Assembly (NCBI GenBank): GCA_963931925.1
Contig: OZ007580.1
Location: 1,788,690 to 1,852,689, forward strand
Direction: 5' to 3'
Length of the DNA stretch: 64,000 bases
Origin: Onchidella celtica
Taxonomy: Eukaryota; Mollusca; Gastropoda; Systellommatophora; Onchidiidae
Shown: piece after piece, positions 21,463 to 35,027 of the stretch
Position numbering within the stretch: position 1 is the stretch's first letter
Layout: each line of letters starts with the position of its first letter
Notes under the pieces: generated by a model
Seen by the model: only the letters and a program-made list of their open reading frames with translations
Database searches by the model: none
Told to the model about the DNA's origin: nothing
Position numbers and translations under genes: made by a program

Positions 21463-23170
21463 TGTCAGAAGTGGGATTTTGGGGATAATTGCGTTATTGT
21501 AGGTCCCCTCCAGATGTCAACGAGGGGTTTGGTGGATGTAGTAGACTCACACCCGAAACATTCATACCACAATAACTAAGCAACACAGGATTACTTATGT
21601 TCAGGCCTGACGGGCCATGTAATGATCATACAACATTCGACTGCATAATTCACGGTAATCGCAATCATAGATATTACATAAATGTCATCCACTACTGAAA
21701 TTCTAGCAAGACTATCTAAAATAGAGTATCGAAAAGTCTAGTACTATGCACTCTTTAAGTGCGCCTATCCAGGACTACGGTTCCTAAAGGATACCGGTGT
21801 AAACAAATTCAAGTTGGTCGATCTCGCTTTCATACAATCAGTAATAGCACCTAATCAGATAATTCACTGACTCCTAAAGCGTAGCAACACTCTCTAATAA
21901 CTTTCACAGTAATACACTTTACAAAATCTCTATGCTGCTCCACACTAAGAAGTATACATCTAGGAAATGAACATAGTTCAATCTCAAACACAATCTAACA
22001 GTTCATTACACATCTAGTAAAATATATATTCAATGTCCTTCTCTTCGTCACAATGGGGTGACGGAAAAACTGTCACAGTTCCTGGCACAAACACATACGA
22101 AGGAACCTCTCACCATTTCCTCGCTCGCGATGGTTTGCGCGCGAGAGAGTCCAATGTAAGCGGCGTGCACACTTAAGCCTGGTGCACAGAGGTGTCGTCA
22201 CTGTATAGGTCTATTCACAGAGCGAATCTTTTTGTCTGTCATCTCCACTCAGGTAGGAGGCCCCCGTGACTCGTCTTTTCGCCAAATGCTCGAAATATGA
22301 ATCCACTGATCCTGATTTGAGGTCTTTATTTTAGGAGGTTCGCTGCCCTTGGCATTTACACCTCACTTTACTTGTTTTATTATTTCTTGTTCTGGCGGGG
22401 GGGGGGGGGGGGGCGGGGGAGGGGGAGATGATATGGATAAATTTTAATCTATTAATTTCAATTTTGCCCAGGCAGCGGCCTTTCGGCCTGCTCTTTACGA
22501 TTTCCAACTGCCAAGGTATCTTTAACGTGCGCAGCGTGCACACGGGCCCTCCGAATTTTTTCGTCCTTATCCGAGAAGACTAGGTACTCGATCCTACCCC
22601 CCAATAGGACCAGGGACTTGAAAATATGAGAAAAATCCAATTTCCAAGAACTACTCGATCCTACCCCCCAATAGGACCAGGGACTTGAAAATATGAGAAA
22701 AATCCACTTTCCAACATGCCTGCACTGCCCGGGTTTAGAACCCGGGACCCTTGGCATGAGAGGCGAGCACCTTGCCTCTAGACCACCTTGTCCCCTAATC
22801 CACTGATCCTAGTACGTGTGTTAGCTTTTATACCCCCCGATGGTTACTAAGGGTCTCCCTCCCGATTGGACGATCAAGGACCTAGCTACGACAAACACAA
22901 GTTTGTCTTTCAGTTAACCCTAACTGCTTTCTCAAAAGGATATGGACACAACTCAAAACCCTACACTAAAACTTCTACAATCCTACTATGTTAGCAAGAA
23001 AATCTCACACGCATACCAAAATCAAAGAGTTAACTTAATGTTTACAAACTTCACTCACTCATTCCTCATCACGAAATCCGTGGCTCGATTAATAGCTACA
23101 CGCGTTTCATATTCTCCCACATTAAACCCGACCCATGACTAACAGAAAAGAGCTCACGCGGCTCGTGACA
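21463..23170. mobile_element. Candidate solo LTR 2 (1708 bp including a nested SINE), target duplication ATGTT
   Basis: It runs from TGTCAGAAGTGG to GGCTCGTGACA and is flanked by ATGTT on both sides (21458-21462 and 23171-23175). Taking out the SINE at 22314-22796 plus one 14-bp duplication leaves about 1211 bp, nearly the length of LTR 1. The minus strand carries GGTATAAAAGC (22824-22837) about 335 bp from the right end, the same layout as LTRs 1 and 3. No protein frame is supported. Confidence 0.7.
22314..22796 (-). mobile_element. tRNA-derived SINE nested in LTR 2, 14-bp target duplication
   Basis: AATCCACTGATCCT occurs on both sides (22300-22313 and 22797-22810). Read on the minus strand the element starts with a tRNA-like head: A-box region GGTGGTCTAGAGGC and B-box region CCCGGGTTCTAAACCCGGG, closest by eye to tRNA-Glu. 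The body has a 67-bp unit repeated twice (22585-22651 and 22652-22718), then a segment with GCACGTTAAAGATACC that resembles central domains shared by metazoan SINEs (from memory). An 18-bp poly-G run lies at about 22397-22414 on the plus strand. Confidence 0.75.
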
Positions 23171-23175
23171 ATGTT

Positions 23176-25484
23176 GACGTCTCTGTCATTTGGTTTTCTG
23201 GACAAGACAAACTCCAATCAACCACGTTTTCGTACTCTGCAAACAAAGCCACGAACGCCGCAACTTGAAGTGAATTCCACGGCACAGTGAGATTAACACC
23301 TGTTACAAATTCCCCCGTCGGATGTTGACATAAAAGTTTGTCTAATCCAGGCTTTGGTTGTGGACATCTTTCACATTCAGCACTGGGGATCGCGGCTTTC
23401 TGGCGTCATTAAACAAATGAATGACTTTGTTGTATCACAACCAAACAATGAAACCCACCCTCAGATTGCAGGTGTGCTGGAGAATGCAAAGTCGGAAGAT
23501 CAAAGAAGAATATTTGCGGGGTTTTTTTTTTGTTTTTTTTTATTTTATTGTTGTTTTATGAAATATTATAGTGGAATAACGTAAAAATGCCTCGACATAC
23601 TGCACGCACGGAGCAGTGAATGCCGGTCTTTATTCGCATTATCTAAATTACATCAAATTTGTCCCAACCATTGCAACTGAAGAACAAACTATTCACCTGG
23701 AGCATGTTGACCGTTGTCTTAAGACGGGTCAGAGAGTTAGTTCAGGTATGCTATTCTGTGAACTGAAAGCTAATGTGTTATTGAAAGCAGATAAAATGAA
23801 TGGCATATCCCCCCCCCCCTTTTTTTCTACATAATGCATACAACTACGAGAAACTGCAGTGGTCACTTTCAAATCGACAAGATCCCATTTCAGACAACAA
23901 CATCCCATGTCTGTCCATCCTTTATTAAGCGGGTAATATCAATAAATATTTTTGCATGACGAGATTGCCAATCATAGATCTAGTTGTTCCAGGTTGCAGA
24001 ACTTGATTCTCTGTCACAAAAATAGAGTTCCTCCTGATCCTGTTCCCAAAGCCTGCTACCCCCCCCCCCTTCCCTCCTACTTCCCTTTCCATAGTCCAAA
24101 CACTCACAAATTTTGCTACAGCTAAAGTACCTTTCTATTGTAATCTATTTGCAGTAGAGGACAGAACATGACATCAGACGCTCATTTTTACAACCACACA
24201 TACAACCAGTGCGTCGTGAATACATCAAAGCTTGCTTAAGTAGGCATGAAAGTGTCGCCTATAACGAAATATAATCCCACTGTAACAATAAAAGATGTAT
24301 AAAAGCCATGCATCTGTAACCCTGTCATTCAGCCTTTTATTTCCTTTAACAAAGAAATTCTATTGTGTAATTTAAAATACAAAGGTGATAAGAGAAAATT
24401 GCTAAACGTTTAGGAAATGGCAAATTCACCCATGGACATGTTGAAATCTTTGGTAAAAAAATATTTTATTCCCTGTGACAAGAATAATAATACATTTAGA
24501 TACAAGAGAAGTTTGGGTTTTCTTTTGACCAAAAGTTTCAGTGCAGTACGAGATGTCAAACGGAAGAGGAAACCGTGTTTTCTTCAGGGCACAATGCGCC
24601 ATTGACGAACATGGTTCTACTGGTTCTTCGCCCTTGAGATCTTCATAATTTTGTCTTTTATCCATTTATCGCATATCTCAGACAATAAATGACGTATTCA
24701 GAAAAACTTTACAATATTTCGAATGCTAAATGTCCATCGTGTTTTACTGGGAATAAAAACTTGAAATCATTTCGGCGATATTAAATCCAGGATTTGTTTC
24801 TATGCAACGCTATGAGATTTGGGAATTTCCTGAAACAGAACAAACCGATCTTCACATCATTAGCAGGTATGAACGACAAATGTAAATACGTTATCCACCC
24901 GCTCGTCCATTATATCAGCTTCATCGTTAATTAGGCTGTCATTTTTTGGTTTCATTTCCATGTCTGTTTTTGCGTTTGTTTTGTTTTCGTTCAGTTTCAT
25001 CTCCTGGTGTGTTTATCTGTTTGCTGACAGAAATCCTCGCCCCTTCACAAGCAGAAATATTAGCCCAGCTCTCTCTTTAAGTTGGACTTTTTTTTAACAG
25101 CGTTGTTGAGATATCGTGTGGTAATTGGTTTGCTAATTACGGGACTACGGAAATACAGTTTTTGATTATCTCATGCAGTTGTAGGACATTGATTAAATCT
25201 TCAACGCAGTTATAGCAAGCATTAATTGTTTCAAAATTTAGAGTGGTCTGTTTGTAGAAACTAAAAATAATAGAATAATATATTATGACCTTGCCGTTAT
25301 GTTTTATAACATTAAACCTCGTACACATGGGGGTGTAAATTGAAATTAAAATTAATAGATTAAAATTTATCCCTATCATTCCCCCCCCCCCTCCCCCCAT
25401 ATCACCAACGAAAATTTATAATTCATTATTAAATAAATATTATATAATATATATTCAAATAATATTATATTACTTATAATACAA
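23176..25484. other. No gene seen
   Basis: C runs near 23811, 24060 and 25381; otherwise unique AT-rich sequence. Confidence 0.6.
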
Positions 25485-25619
25485 GTTGTGAGTTGTGAAC
25501 TGTTGTGAGTTGTGAACTGCGCCTAACAGGCTGCCTTACAATTTGCTCTGAGATAGAGAGAGTGAGAGCAAATAGGCGAGAGAAAGAAAGAGCGAGTGAG
25601 AGAGATGCAAATCGAGAGA

Positions 25620-25682
25620 ACAAGACTTTCTGTAAAGCGCCTAGAGCAAACTCGTTTGGATTAGGCGCTATATAAATAGTCT

Positions 25683-25718
<36 letters not shown>

Positions 25719-25730
25719 TATTATATTAAC
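25620..25730 (+). repeat. SINE/LINE 3' tail with (ATT)n
   Basis: GTAAAGCGCCTAGAG, then GGCGCTATATAAATAGTC and an (ATT)n run, is the ending shared by many metazoan SINEs and their partner LINEs. The upstream stretch (25485-25520) holds an 18-bp direct repeat of GTTGTGAGTTGTGAACT type. No head region is recognisable. Confidence 0.6.
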
Positions 25731-26045
25731 GCACAACTGTAAAGTGCATATGCACATCACATTTTGGGATAAAATTGAAATTTTACAAAAAAGGACAAAT
25801 CTGCTGACAGAAGACAACTTCCTCCTTAGACCGTTATTTCCCGTGCAATGCGAGCCACAATATTTTCTCTTTCTGAAGTGAATAAATCCAGGATGATGAG
25901 CATTTCGGCACAGTTCGCTTTTGTTTTTTTTCTAATGCGGATTTGAGTAGAAAATCTTCAGCAATAAAATTAATGTAAACAGAACAGAATGTTTCCTGTG
26001 GCCAGTGAGGGACGCACGAGACTTCAACAAAACTGACAAACAAAA

Positions 26046-26080
<35 letters not shown>

Positions 26081-26189
26081 GCACAGAAAAATAAAAACCA
26101 GTTTTAAAAAACGTGAAAAGAGACATGATCAACAGTGATGAGTGCAGGAATGAGTGCCAAAACGTCCTACAACCGCACCCACCGGGTAG

Positions 26190-26425
26190 CATGACGTTTG
26201 GAGCACCAAACTTTTTAAAACATGACATTTGGAGCACTGCCTAAATCTAGGTTAAAATTTTAATTGCAGTATGACATTTGGCGCACTACCAAAAATTAAT
26301 AAAAATTTCAGTATGACATTTGGCGCACTACCAAAAATTAATATAAATTTCAGTATGACATTTGGCGCACTACCAAAAATTAATAAAAATTTCAGTAGGA
26401 CATTTGGCGCATCTCTACCGCAGCT
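26190..26425 (+). repeat. 42-bp minisatellite, four in-phase copies plus diverged leaders
   Basis: Units start at 26268, 26310, 26352 and 26394. Because 42 is a multiple of three, one frame reads MTFGALPKINKNFS repeatedly. Two degenerate starts of the unit (ATGACGTTTGGAGCAC type) precede it near 26191 and 26221. It is followed by GGGTTAGGGTTAGG, a two-unit telomere-like word. Confidence 0.9.
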
Positions 26426-28637
26426 GGTTTTAGGGTTAGGGTTAGGCCTATAAAGAAACTTTCTATCCCTTTATAATGTCGACAGCCCATGCAACTTGAA
26501 CACTTTGTGTGTGTGGGGGGGGGGGGGGGGGTTCACTGAGACGTGGCTGGCCGTGGTCTTCCATTCATTCATTCATTTCAAATTCTTTTATTGCCAGTAC
26601 TGTAAATATGTGAAATGTATAGGTCTGGTAATTGTAGATTTAATAACCAACACTTGTCCACACAGACAGTACAAACCAAAACAATAACACCGTAGCGCTT
26701 GTGACGTCAAAATAAACAGCGGTTGAAAGCTCAATGCGGTCACAAAGATACGATACTGTTCACATTTGATACAGCCGATGGAAAAAAAATTATTTGGGGG
26801 GGGGGGGGGGAGTTCGATATATCATAGAATTGTCGTAGTGAGAGGATCCGCTTGTAATAGAGTATTTTCAACGAGCGAGTCCAGACATGGCTGGGAAATT
26901 AAATAATACTCCAACGGCATTTAAGGTTAAAGTTGTTGTTTTTTTTCAAGAATCGGTTTTGTATTCTGAACACAGCCATGCAGTGTGTGTGTAAATGTGT
27001 ACAATACAATATGTAAGTGTTTGTTACATACCTAGCACTGCTGAGGTAGGCTTCAGATGAATGAACAACACTTGGATGAAGAGGGCGGTAAGAAGCAGTA
27101 CACGAGAAACTCCCGGACTACAGGTGTGAGAGGCTGGCGTCCATGCTGATGATGTAGGAAATCCTGGTCGAGATGCGTCCTGACCACTCATTTTTTTCCT
27201 CAGTGATATAATGAAGGGCCAATTGTGATAATAAAAATAAGAAGAGGCTTTGTATGCGTGCAGTGCCTTCCAGATTCCTTCTTTTCTCAAAGAAATTTGT
27301 TTTCCACTTCTTTTGGTAATAATCTTTAATCACAGGCGAGAATGAATAATTATAGAGTTTGCTACTTTACAACGTCCACATATTGAATACAGGACAATAG
27401 GAAATGGTTGTGAGTAATGTTGCCAACAGGCTTCAGTGTGACATCTCCTTGGCTCCGATACTCATGTTGATTTTCTGGTCTCATTCCAAGTGCATGGCTC
27501 AGTTTTGTACGTGTTACATCATCAACTTACGGGCATTCCCGCTGTCCTTTACAAACTGACACAAGAAATTTCCTAGTGAGAACTGTACTATAACTGTATA
27601 AAAAAAATGAAACTGAATGAAACCAAAAGAAAAAAAATTACGAAAGACAAAAAAATATAATAAAATATTTTTTGAAAAGACGAATTCACTTCTCCATTGT
27701 GACCACAAAACTGCATACAAAATAAAGTTTGACTAACTGCACCATATAAAACAGTTCACAAAATAAATAAATAAACCAATGAATGGTCACAGCACATTCC
27801 AGTACAAAGCTTAGTCGTTCTATGACGCTGACAGAACTTCCTTACGGCACGATGTCCTAGCGTTGCTTTTACCCTGTGAATTAGAAATAATTAAATAATG
27901 ATGTGAGTGTTCGGTGCCAATCTTAGCCCCATCAACCCCAACCGATCTTACCGGTCCAACAAAAGTGTATGCAACAAGCATTTTCGAAATCTAAAAAAAA
28001 AAAAAACTACTTTAAAAAACATAATTAAACATGAGAAGTTAACAACGAACTTTCCACAATAATAAATCCTGCTGCAGATCCCAAGTCTAGTGTGAACGTC
28101 TCTCGACAGGCCAGATTAATTCACAAACTGATTCCCGAACTAATCTTGCGTCTTCTTTTTAATTCCCATCCGGCCCTCTCAGTGTAAGGGTAGGCTTACG
28201 CCTGCGTCCACAATAGATTGGTAGGTAAGTCAACCTAATATATCATCCCATACTGACCCTCTCCCCCCCCCCCCCCGCCCTCTCACCCTCACGGCAGATC
28301 CGCTGGTTTCGTTTACCTTCGGGGTATCACACAACAAATTGTGGTTGAATGAATGGCAGCGACGACCACAACTCGTGCGCTCCACGCTACACCACTGGGC
28401 TGCTGCTGCTGTTGCTGCTTGCCGCCACGCGACGGCGGCCGGGACGGACGTCAGTTCATCATCATCTGCTGTGCACGACTCCGGTGGCTCTTGTGATAGG
28501 ATTGGAACGTTGGCCACAGCGTTGCTACTAAAGATGTCTTACTTGCTACCACTGGTCGGATGGCAGACACAGTCAATGTGCAACAATATGATGAATGGCA
28601 GCCAGTTTATCTTCACCTTCTGTTTGCGTTCTCACCG
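26426..28637. other. No gene seen
   Basis: G runs at about 26516 and 26797 and a C run at about 28264. Short frames only. Confidence 0.6.
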
Positions 28638-28704
28638 AGATGTGTGTGTGTGTGTGTGTGTGTGTGCGTACGCATTTTTATGTGTGTGTTTGTGTGTAAG
28701 AGCC

Positions 28705-28749
<45 letters not shown>

Positions 28750-28837
28750 CCTCACTTCCAAGCCCGATCTCTCGTTCTCTCTCTGTCTCTCTCCATCTCT
28801 CTCTTTCACCCTCTCCCTGTTCTCTCGCTCTCTCTGT

Positions 28838-28869
<32 letters not shown>

Positions 28870-28880
28870 CCCGTCTGTCA
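28638..28880 (+). repeat. (TG)n followed by (CT)n microsatellites
   Basis: A TG run (28638-28665) and a longer CT-rich run (28710-28870) span frames reading SLSLSLS or ERERER, which are not genes. Confidence 0.95.
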
Positions 28881-29924
28881 GTGTCTCTCTGAGATAATCA
28901 AGGCGTCCCGCGCACCTTCCTGTAACTACCATGTCCGGTTTTTAAAACCACGTGATATGAAAAGTTCAATACAATTTTTATTTTTTAAATTATCTAATGA
29001 GCCATTGCATCTTCCTAAGGCTCAGACAACCTTTTGTCAGACCAGGGAGAGTTGTCTGTCCGCGATATTCCAGGTGATTTCACCGCGTTTGCACATTTGA
29101 CACTGAAAGGCGTGACTTCGTCCAGTTTCTGTGATATAATTATAATATATGCGCAAAAGCTCGCACGGAGACAAACAGTTTGTCCTGCCTTGCTGAGGCG
29201 AACATTATTGTGTACTGGTCACTGGTGAAGGAAACACCTTTTTTACTATTGTTGTAAGTGAATGACCAGTACTTAAAACGGATTAGCAGGCAAGATTACT
29301 TAATTGGACCGTGGTTTTAGAAGGCGTACTCGTCATTTCTGAAGGAAAAGACTTTTTGGTTGTTTCTGTTGTTTGTTATGTGATGCAATGGGCAGACACT
29401 GAAAGCCCAGTGGTGTGCTCGTCATGTCTGGAGAAGGGAGTGTATTTTCTTCCCAAAGTTGTAAGTCATGTAAAAGACCTGCCAGTGATCTCTGGATGAG
29501 AGACAAGGGAATCATCGCCCCGCCGTCACTGATTTATGTAACTATCTGGGTTTGATGGTAGCAACTGTTCGCGTCTTCCGTTAGGATTTTTATGCCGGTA
29601 GAAGGGAGAAGTTTGAAATGCACTACAGTTCCAGTGTAGTCTGATAGTACCCAGGATTCGGTTCAGGTAGAATAGTGGTGATACTATCACAATACAGGTT
29701 TACTATCACATTTTTACTTTAAGACCACCTCTAGCCATTTTCCCGTCCCAGTTTTCACACAAATGAAGATTTGAGGTTTAGATATGACATAGGTTTTATA
29801 AGAATTATTTACACCCACAGAGTCGTTCTAAAAAAGTGTCCCGTTGAGAAATGTCTTTGAATGATAGCTATGATGTTGCTGCATGTACTTGAAAGATATC
29901 TCGGTTGTTAAACGGGGACGAGGG

Positions 29925-29969
29925 GGGGGGGGAGAAAGAGAGAGAGAGAGAGAGAGATACAGAGAGAGA

Positions 29970-30003
<34 letters not shown>

Positions 30004-30026
30004 TACAGAGAGAGAGAGAGAGATAC

Positions 30027-30057
<31 letters not shown>

Positions 30058-30112
30058 GAGAGAGAGATACAGAGAGTGAGTGAGAGAGAGAGAGAGAGAG
30101 AGAGAGAAGATG
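29925..30112 (+). repeat. (GA)n with periodic GATACA/GACAGA
   Basis: GA runs are broken at semi-regular intervals by AGATACAGAG or AGACAGAG. A G run precedes it. Confidence 0.95.
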
Positions 30113-32472
30113 GCACTTAACATAAGAAAACGTGGATATTTAAAATCAATAAACAATTTGACCAGCGGCCACACCAAGCATGAAACTAATTTAATGCATT
30201 CCCCTCATGACTGCCACAACACCTCACTTCAATACCAGTGTCAAGGCCGTCTGTTTTTGTGATCAACTGAAAAATAAACTAGGTTGATTTGATCGTACAA
30301 AGAAAAATATTATCATCAGAAAACATTTCCAGCATTTCAAAGATTCATTTTAACTTAAAAGAAGAAACAAATAAAGTAAAATGAAATAAAATAACTTAAA
30401 TAATAAAATTTAGAAGAAAATTTTATTAAAGATAGCGCTCGGAATTTCAATACTGGTTGGAAATGTGTGGGTTTAACTTTTATGTGTAGTTACGATCTTA
30501 CTGTGTCTCTTTGCTGACGTGACACTGGTTTCTCTCCAGTTGTGTAAATAAAACTGACCTACAGGGACAAAGCCTGGCCTCCACATATTACTTACTCACT
30601 TTCTTTGTCCATTCTTGAAACCCTATCAGTTTAATGGTCAACAGCTGGCGAGTTTCACCACTTTTTAATGTTTCATTAACAAATGATGTGAGGTATTTGC
30701 CATGAATTTGGGATTGGAATTTTTTTTGGGGGGTGGGGGTAGGAGGGACAGAGAGAGAGAGAGACAGAGAGAGAAAGAGACAGAGAGAGAGAACGAACTG
30801 TCAACAAAACGGTAAGCATAGGGTAAAGCGATACACTCAAGGGGAATTATCTCTACCAAAGATAATGACACTGCATGCTGGATTTGGATACTCCTCTATT
30901 GCTAGCGCAGATCATATATCAGGGCATGACCTGGAAGTCAGCACAGCATGAAAACCTATCTTTGGCTCACGGTACATGGAGGAAATTCAGAGAAGATTCT
31001 CTACATTCTTGGCTGATATCTATTTCTTCATTAACCTTCTCCGATTCCTATTCTATCTGGACAGTTCTACTCACCAGCTCTCTCAGTCACGCCGTTAACC
31101 TGCGTGATCTTCCATCCTTCCATCCCCTCCCCTCCTGCCCCATCCCCTCCCCTCCTGCCCCATCCCCTCTTGAATAATATCTACTGGCAGTGCAGTCTCT
31201 CTCTTCTCACTGTCTATCTAGCTATTGCTATCCCGTCGGTATGTCTGTCCGTTCCACATTATAACCCTGTCCATAGTTTGCTTCTCGACCACTTTCAAAA
31301 CTCTCACAGACATCTGAATCCGCCCCCCCCCCCCCCAAGAAAAAAGAACAATACAATTACCCTTAACCTTACTAATATTTTTTGTTCGGTTCTTAACCCC
31401 TCCCTTTCCAGATAAAAAAAAATAATCTCAGAGACCCCACCCCCTTCCTACCCTCAGGTTGAAAAGTCCTGATCCATTTAGTATCCAAAACACGCTTAAA
31501 GAAAAGCAACATGTGCATTGTTTTATAATTCTGCATGCAATATCTGCTGCACAAATATACATGAGGTAAATGCCAGCAATTATAGACAGTTAATGTATTC
31601 TGAATGCTTGGCCTTGTCGAGCATTGAATCAACTGACAGAACTCGATCCCCGCCACAGTGGCCTCTGATGGATGTTTGAATTCTCAAAATATTTTCTGTT
31701 TGTTTCCCCTGCTCGGTGGCTGATACGCTGAGATACCTCAAACGTTTAGCAATGACAAAACATTGCCGTGGGCCATGTAACCAAAGTGCAGTGCAGAGAG
31801 AGGGCACGAAAATACAGCGCCTTGAAGATGTAAAACAGGATCAAGAACGCATGCGAAGTAAGGGAAGCTATAACAAAGGCTAAGGAAACCAGGCGCTTCC
31901 CTCCGTTTGGTGGCACAAAACTGAAACCACATGAATGTGAGAAAACAGTGGGGAATTATAGCTCCCATGATCAGACTGCTAAACTGTAAGACACTGCACA
32001 GACAAATTACACAGACCCCTACTGTGGATACAAGGATAGATATTATGATAGATGAAATAAATGTGAGCCACCCTCTTTAGCGGCTATCTTAGAGTGTGTG
32101 CTGTCAATTTCAGGTATTATGACTACACTCCCCACCCACTTTTCCTTTGTTTCAATAGGAGCACGGTGTTTATTCCAATCCAACAATTTAAACTGCTAAT
32201 GAATAAATAAATAAATAAATAAATAAATAAAACCAACGGAAATAATCGAAAAGCCTACATAAACTTCCCAAGATACACCTATTCCCCCATTTTCACGCAT
32301 GCTTTTCATACAGGCTGGAAAGAAACCTACTGCCCGTTTTCCAGCACGTGTTTGGATGTTTCCTGAGTGGAAAATTATGATCAGCGTTGTTCTGTATTGC
32401 CATTTTTGTGTGAATGTAAAATTCATGACCAGAACTCCGTCTCCTTACCCCCCACCCTGTCAACCATTGCCT
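30113..32472. other. No gene seen
   Basis: A 17-bp CCCCTCCCCTCCTGCCC word is repeated near 31126-31160 and a C run lies at about 31322. No coding evidence. Confidence 0.6.
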
Positions 32473-32823
32473 TATAGGTAGAATGCGCATATCCACCATC
32501 TTGTCTGTCCGGACCCACTTAAGGCGTCGCGAACCAATCGGCGGCGAGTTCACTACTGTAAACAATGACACGTGTGTATGCGCACATGGGAGACTTTCGG
32601 TCTTTCACTTCCTTTCTCTTGTTTACACGGATGGTAGGGAATCTGACCAGTTTGGATACATCCTTTCCACCCCTGTCACAACAGACAACTGCAATGCAAC
32701 CAGCAGCCATTTTAACTGCTTAGACACATCTCCAAGTTACACTCATCAGCTGATCCACCGGCCATCTTGTTTGGCGGAAGTACAAAACAAAAACTCTGTG
32801 ACGCCATGCGCATTCTACCTATA
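32473..32823. mobile_element. MITE-like element with perfect 18-bp terminal inverted repeats
   Basis: TATAGGTAGAATGCGCAT at 32473-32490 is repeated inverted at 32806-32823. With one mismatch the match extends outward by three more bases. The duplicated target could be TA (Tc1/mariner style), since both ends read TATA, but this is not certain. Its interior has no supported coding frame. Confidence 0.7.
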
Positions 32824-33132
32824 GGGAAGATGGCCACTGTTCTTGATGGCAGCGCACTGGTACAAATTGGTGCGATGTCACGAAGGGCTGATTTCAGGGG
32901 AGCTAACTGATAGACTACATGGATCCTTATTTAACATTTAATTCATTACCCTGATGCTCTTTTGTGTTATCTTCTTCAGCTTGGAGAAGTTCTGTGAAAA
33001 AATAATATGAAATAAAATAAAATAATTTCTTGCACCCCCCCCCTCCCCCCACACACACACACCATGTATTTGCAGCAGGGCCCTACAGAAATGGAAGAGA
33101 ATGAGAAAATCTAACGTTAAAGTAAAATTCTC

Positions 33133-33450
33133 CAACAAACCAAACAACCAATCAACCAACCAACCAACCAATCAATCAACCAACCAAGAAACCAACCAGC
33201 CAACCTCCCATCGACTAACCGGCCAACAGAACAACCAATCAACCAACCAACCAACCAACCAATCAACCAACCAAGAAACCAACCAGCCAACCTCCCATCG
33301 ACTAACCGGCCAACAGAACAACCAATCAATCAACCATACAAACTACCAATCAATCAACTAACCAACCACCTAACCGACCATCGGAACAAACAATCAACCA
33401 ACCAGCCAACCATCCAACCAGCCAACCATCCGACCAGTCAACCAGCCAAC
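33133..33450 (+). repeat. CAAC-rich repeat with an 87-bp duplicated segment
   Basis: AACC/CAAC words dominate. A segment with CCTCCCATCGACTAACCGGC occurs at 33204 and 33291, an exact 87-bp step, so one larger duplication lies within the simple repeat. Confidence 0.9.
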
Positions 33451-33799
33451 CAGTCAAAAAATGGGTCAGTCCATGGAAAAACTAATTACATCGTTAAATA
33501 TTGAAGAACAAAATGAGCCTACATCTATTGTATAACTAGTCCTATATTCCAGCCTCTCATAGATTGTACAAGTCCTGGGTCACTCGAGCCGATGGACATA
33601 TTCTCAAATTCAAACACCAACTCAGCTTGCAGTCACTTCCTGGACTCTAGAGCAGGCGAGAGTCGTCTTCGGGTACAGAATTGCCTTTACACAGAGACAT
33701 TTTTGTTGATTCATAGCGTTCTTGCCGTTCGTCATCGCTTTCTCCGTCAGCTCGGCGGATTTATTTCTTTAAGGAAATTGTTCTTCCTGAGGGAGGGAA

Positions 33800-33802
<3 letters not shown>

Positions 33803-33854
<52 letters not shown>
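33803..33854 (+). repeat. (GT)n microsatellite
   Basis: About 26 uninterrupted GT units. It is followed to about 34085 by a purine-rich GAAA/GGA stretch. Confidence 0.97.
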
Positions 33855-33859
<5 letters not shown>

Positions 33860-34309
33860 GTTGGATGTGGTTGAGCTTGAGAGGAACACCCAAGGAAGTG
33901 GTGAGAAAACGGAGAGAGGGAGAGAAGTCCATTGGGAGGAAGAAAGAGGAAAAGAAGGAAGGAGGAACAAGAAAGAAAGGAGGGAGGCAAGAAAAGAAAG
34001 AATGAAAGAAAATAGAAACAAGAAAAAAGAATAAGAAAGTAAGAAAGTAGGAAAGAAAGAAAGAGAAAGACAGAAAGAAAGAAAGGCAGTCTTACGTGAA
34101 CAGTACAACGATATTGTAGCAATAATTATTATTGCCAAAAGCTGTAAGCGATCCATAGAAAGAGAAGCATTGAAGAATTTCATGACAATATTGCAATAAA
34201 TTTGAAGGTTATTGGAAAGCTGTCGCTACCAGTCAGGACCATTCTAGGACCAGATGTATTTTAAATTTAAAGTAGAGGCCACGCCAGTATCATTTCATTT
34301 ATTTATGTA

Positions 34310-34767
<458 letters not shown>

Positions 34768-35027
34768 TTTACTTTTTTACTTTTTTATTCATTTGTTTAT
34801 TTACTTATTTTGTTTCATAATCATCTTTTAAAAAAAAATTTATTTATTTATTTTATTTTTTAAAATGTATATTCTATATTATAGTTGACAGAACAGAAAA
34901 AGTGTTGCAAATTTAGACAGAAACAGAACTATAGCCAATTGTGAGTGAACTTATCTTCCATAAAAGGGGAAGGCATACATGAATGAACCTTTAAGCGCCT
35001 ATAAATACAGTATTTACGTATGTACGT

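Noticed and set aside
21463..21480. TGTCAGAAGTGGGA at the left end of LTR 2 resembles the Gypsy primer site, which would make this an internal start
   Set aside because: The matching ATGTT duplication, the TG...CA ends, the SINE-corrected length equal to LTR 1 and the absence of gag downstream all favour an LTR end.
22725..22796. Functional tRNA-Glu gene
   Set aside because: The acceptor and anticodon stems do not pair well, and it is the head of an insertion with a 14-bp target duplication, so a SINE.
26428..26445. Telomere-like GGGTTAGGGTTAGG
   Set aside because: Only two units; not enough to claim an interstitial telomere.
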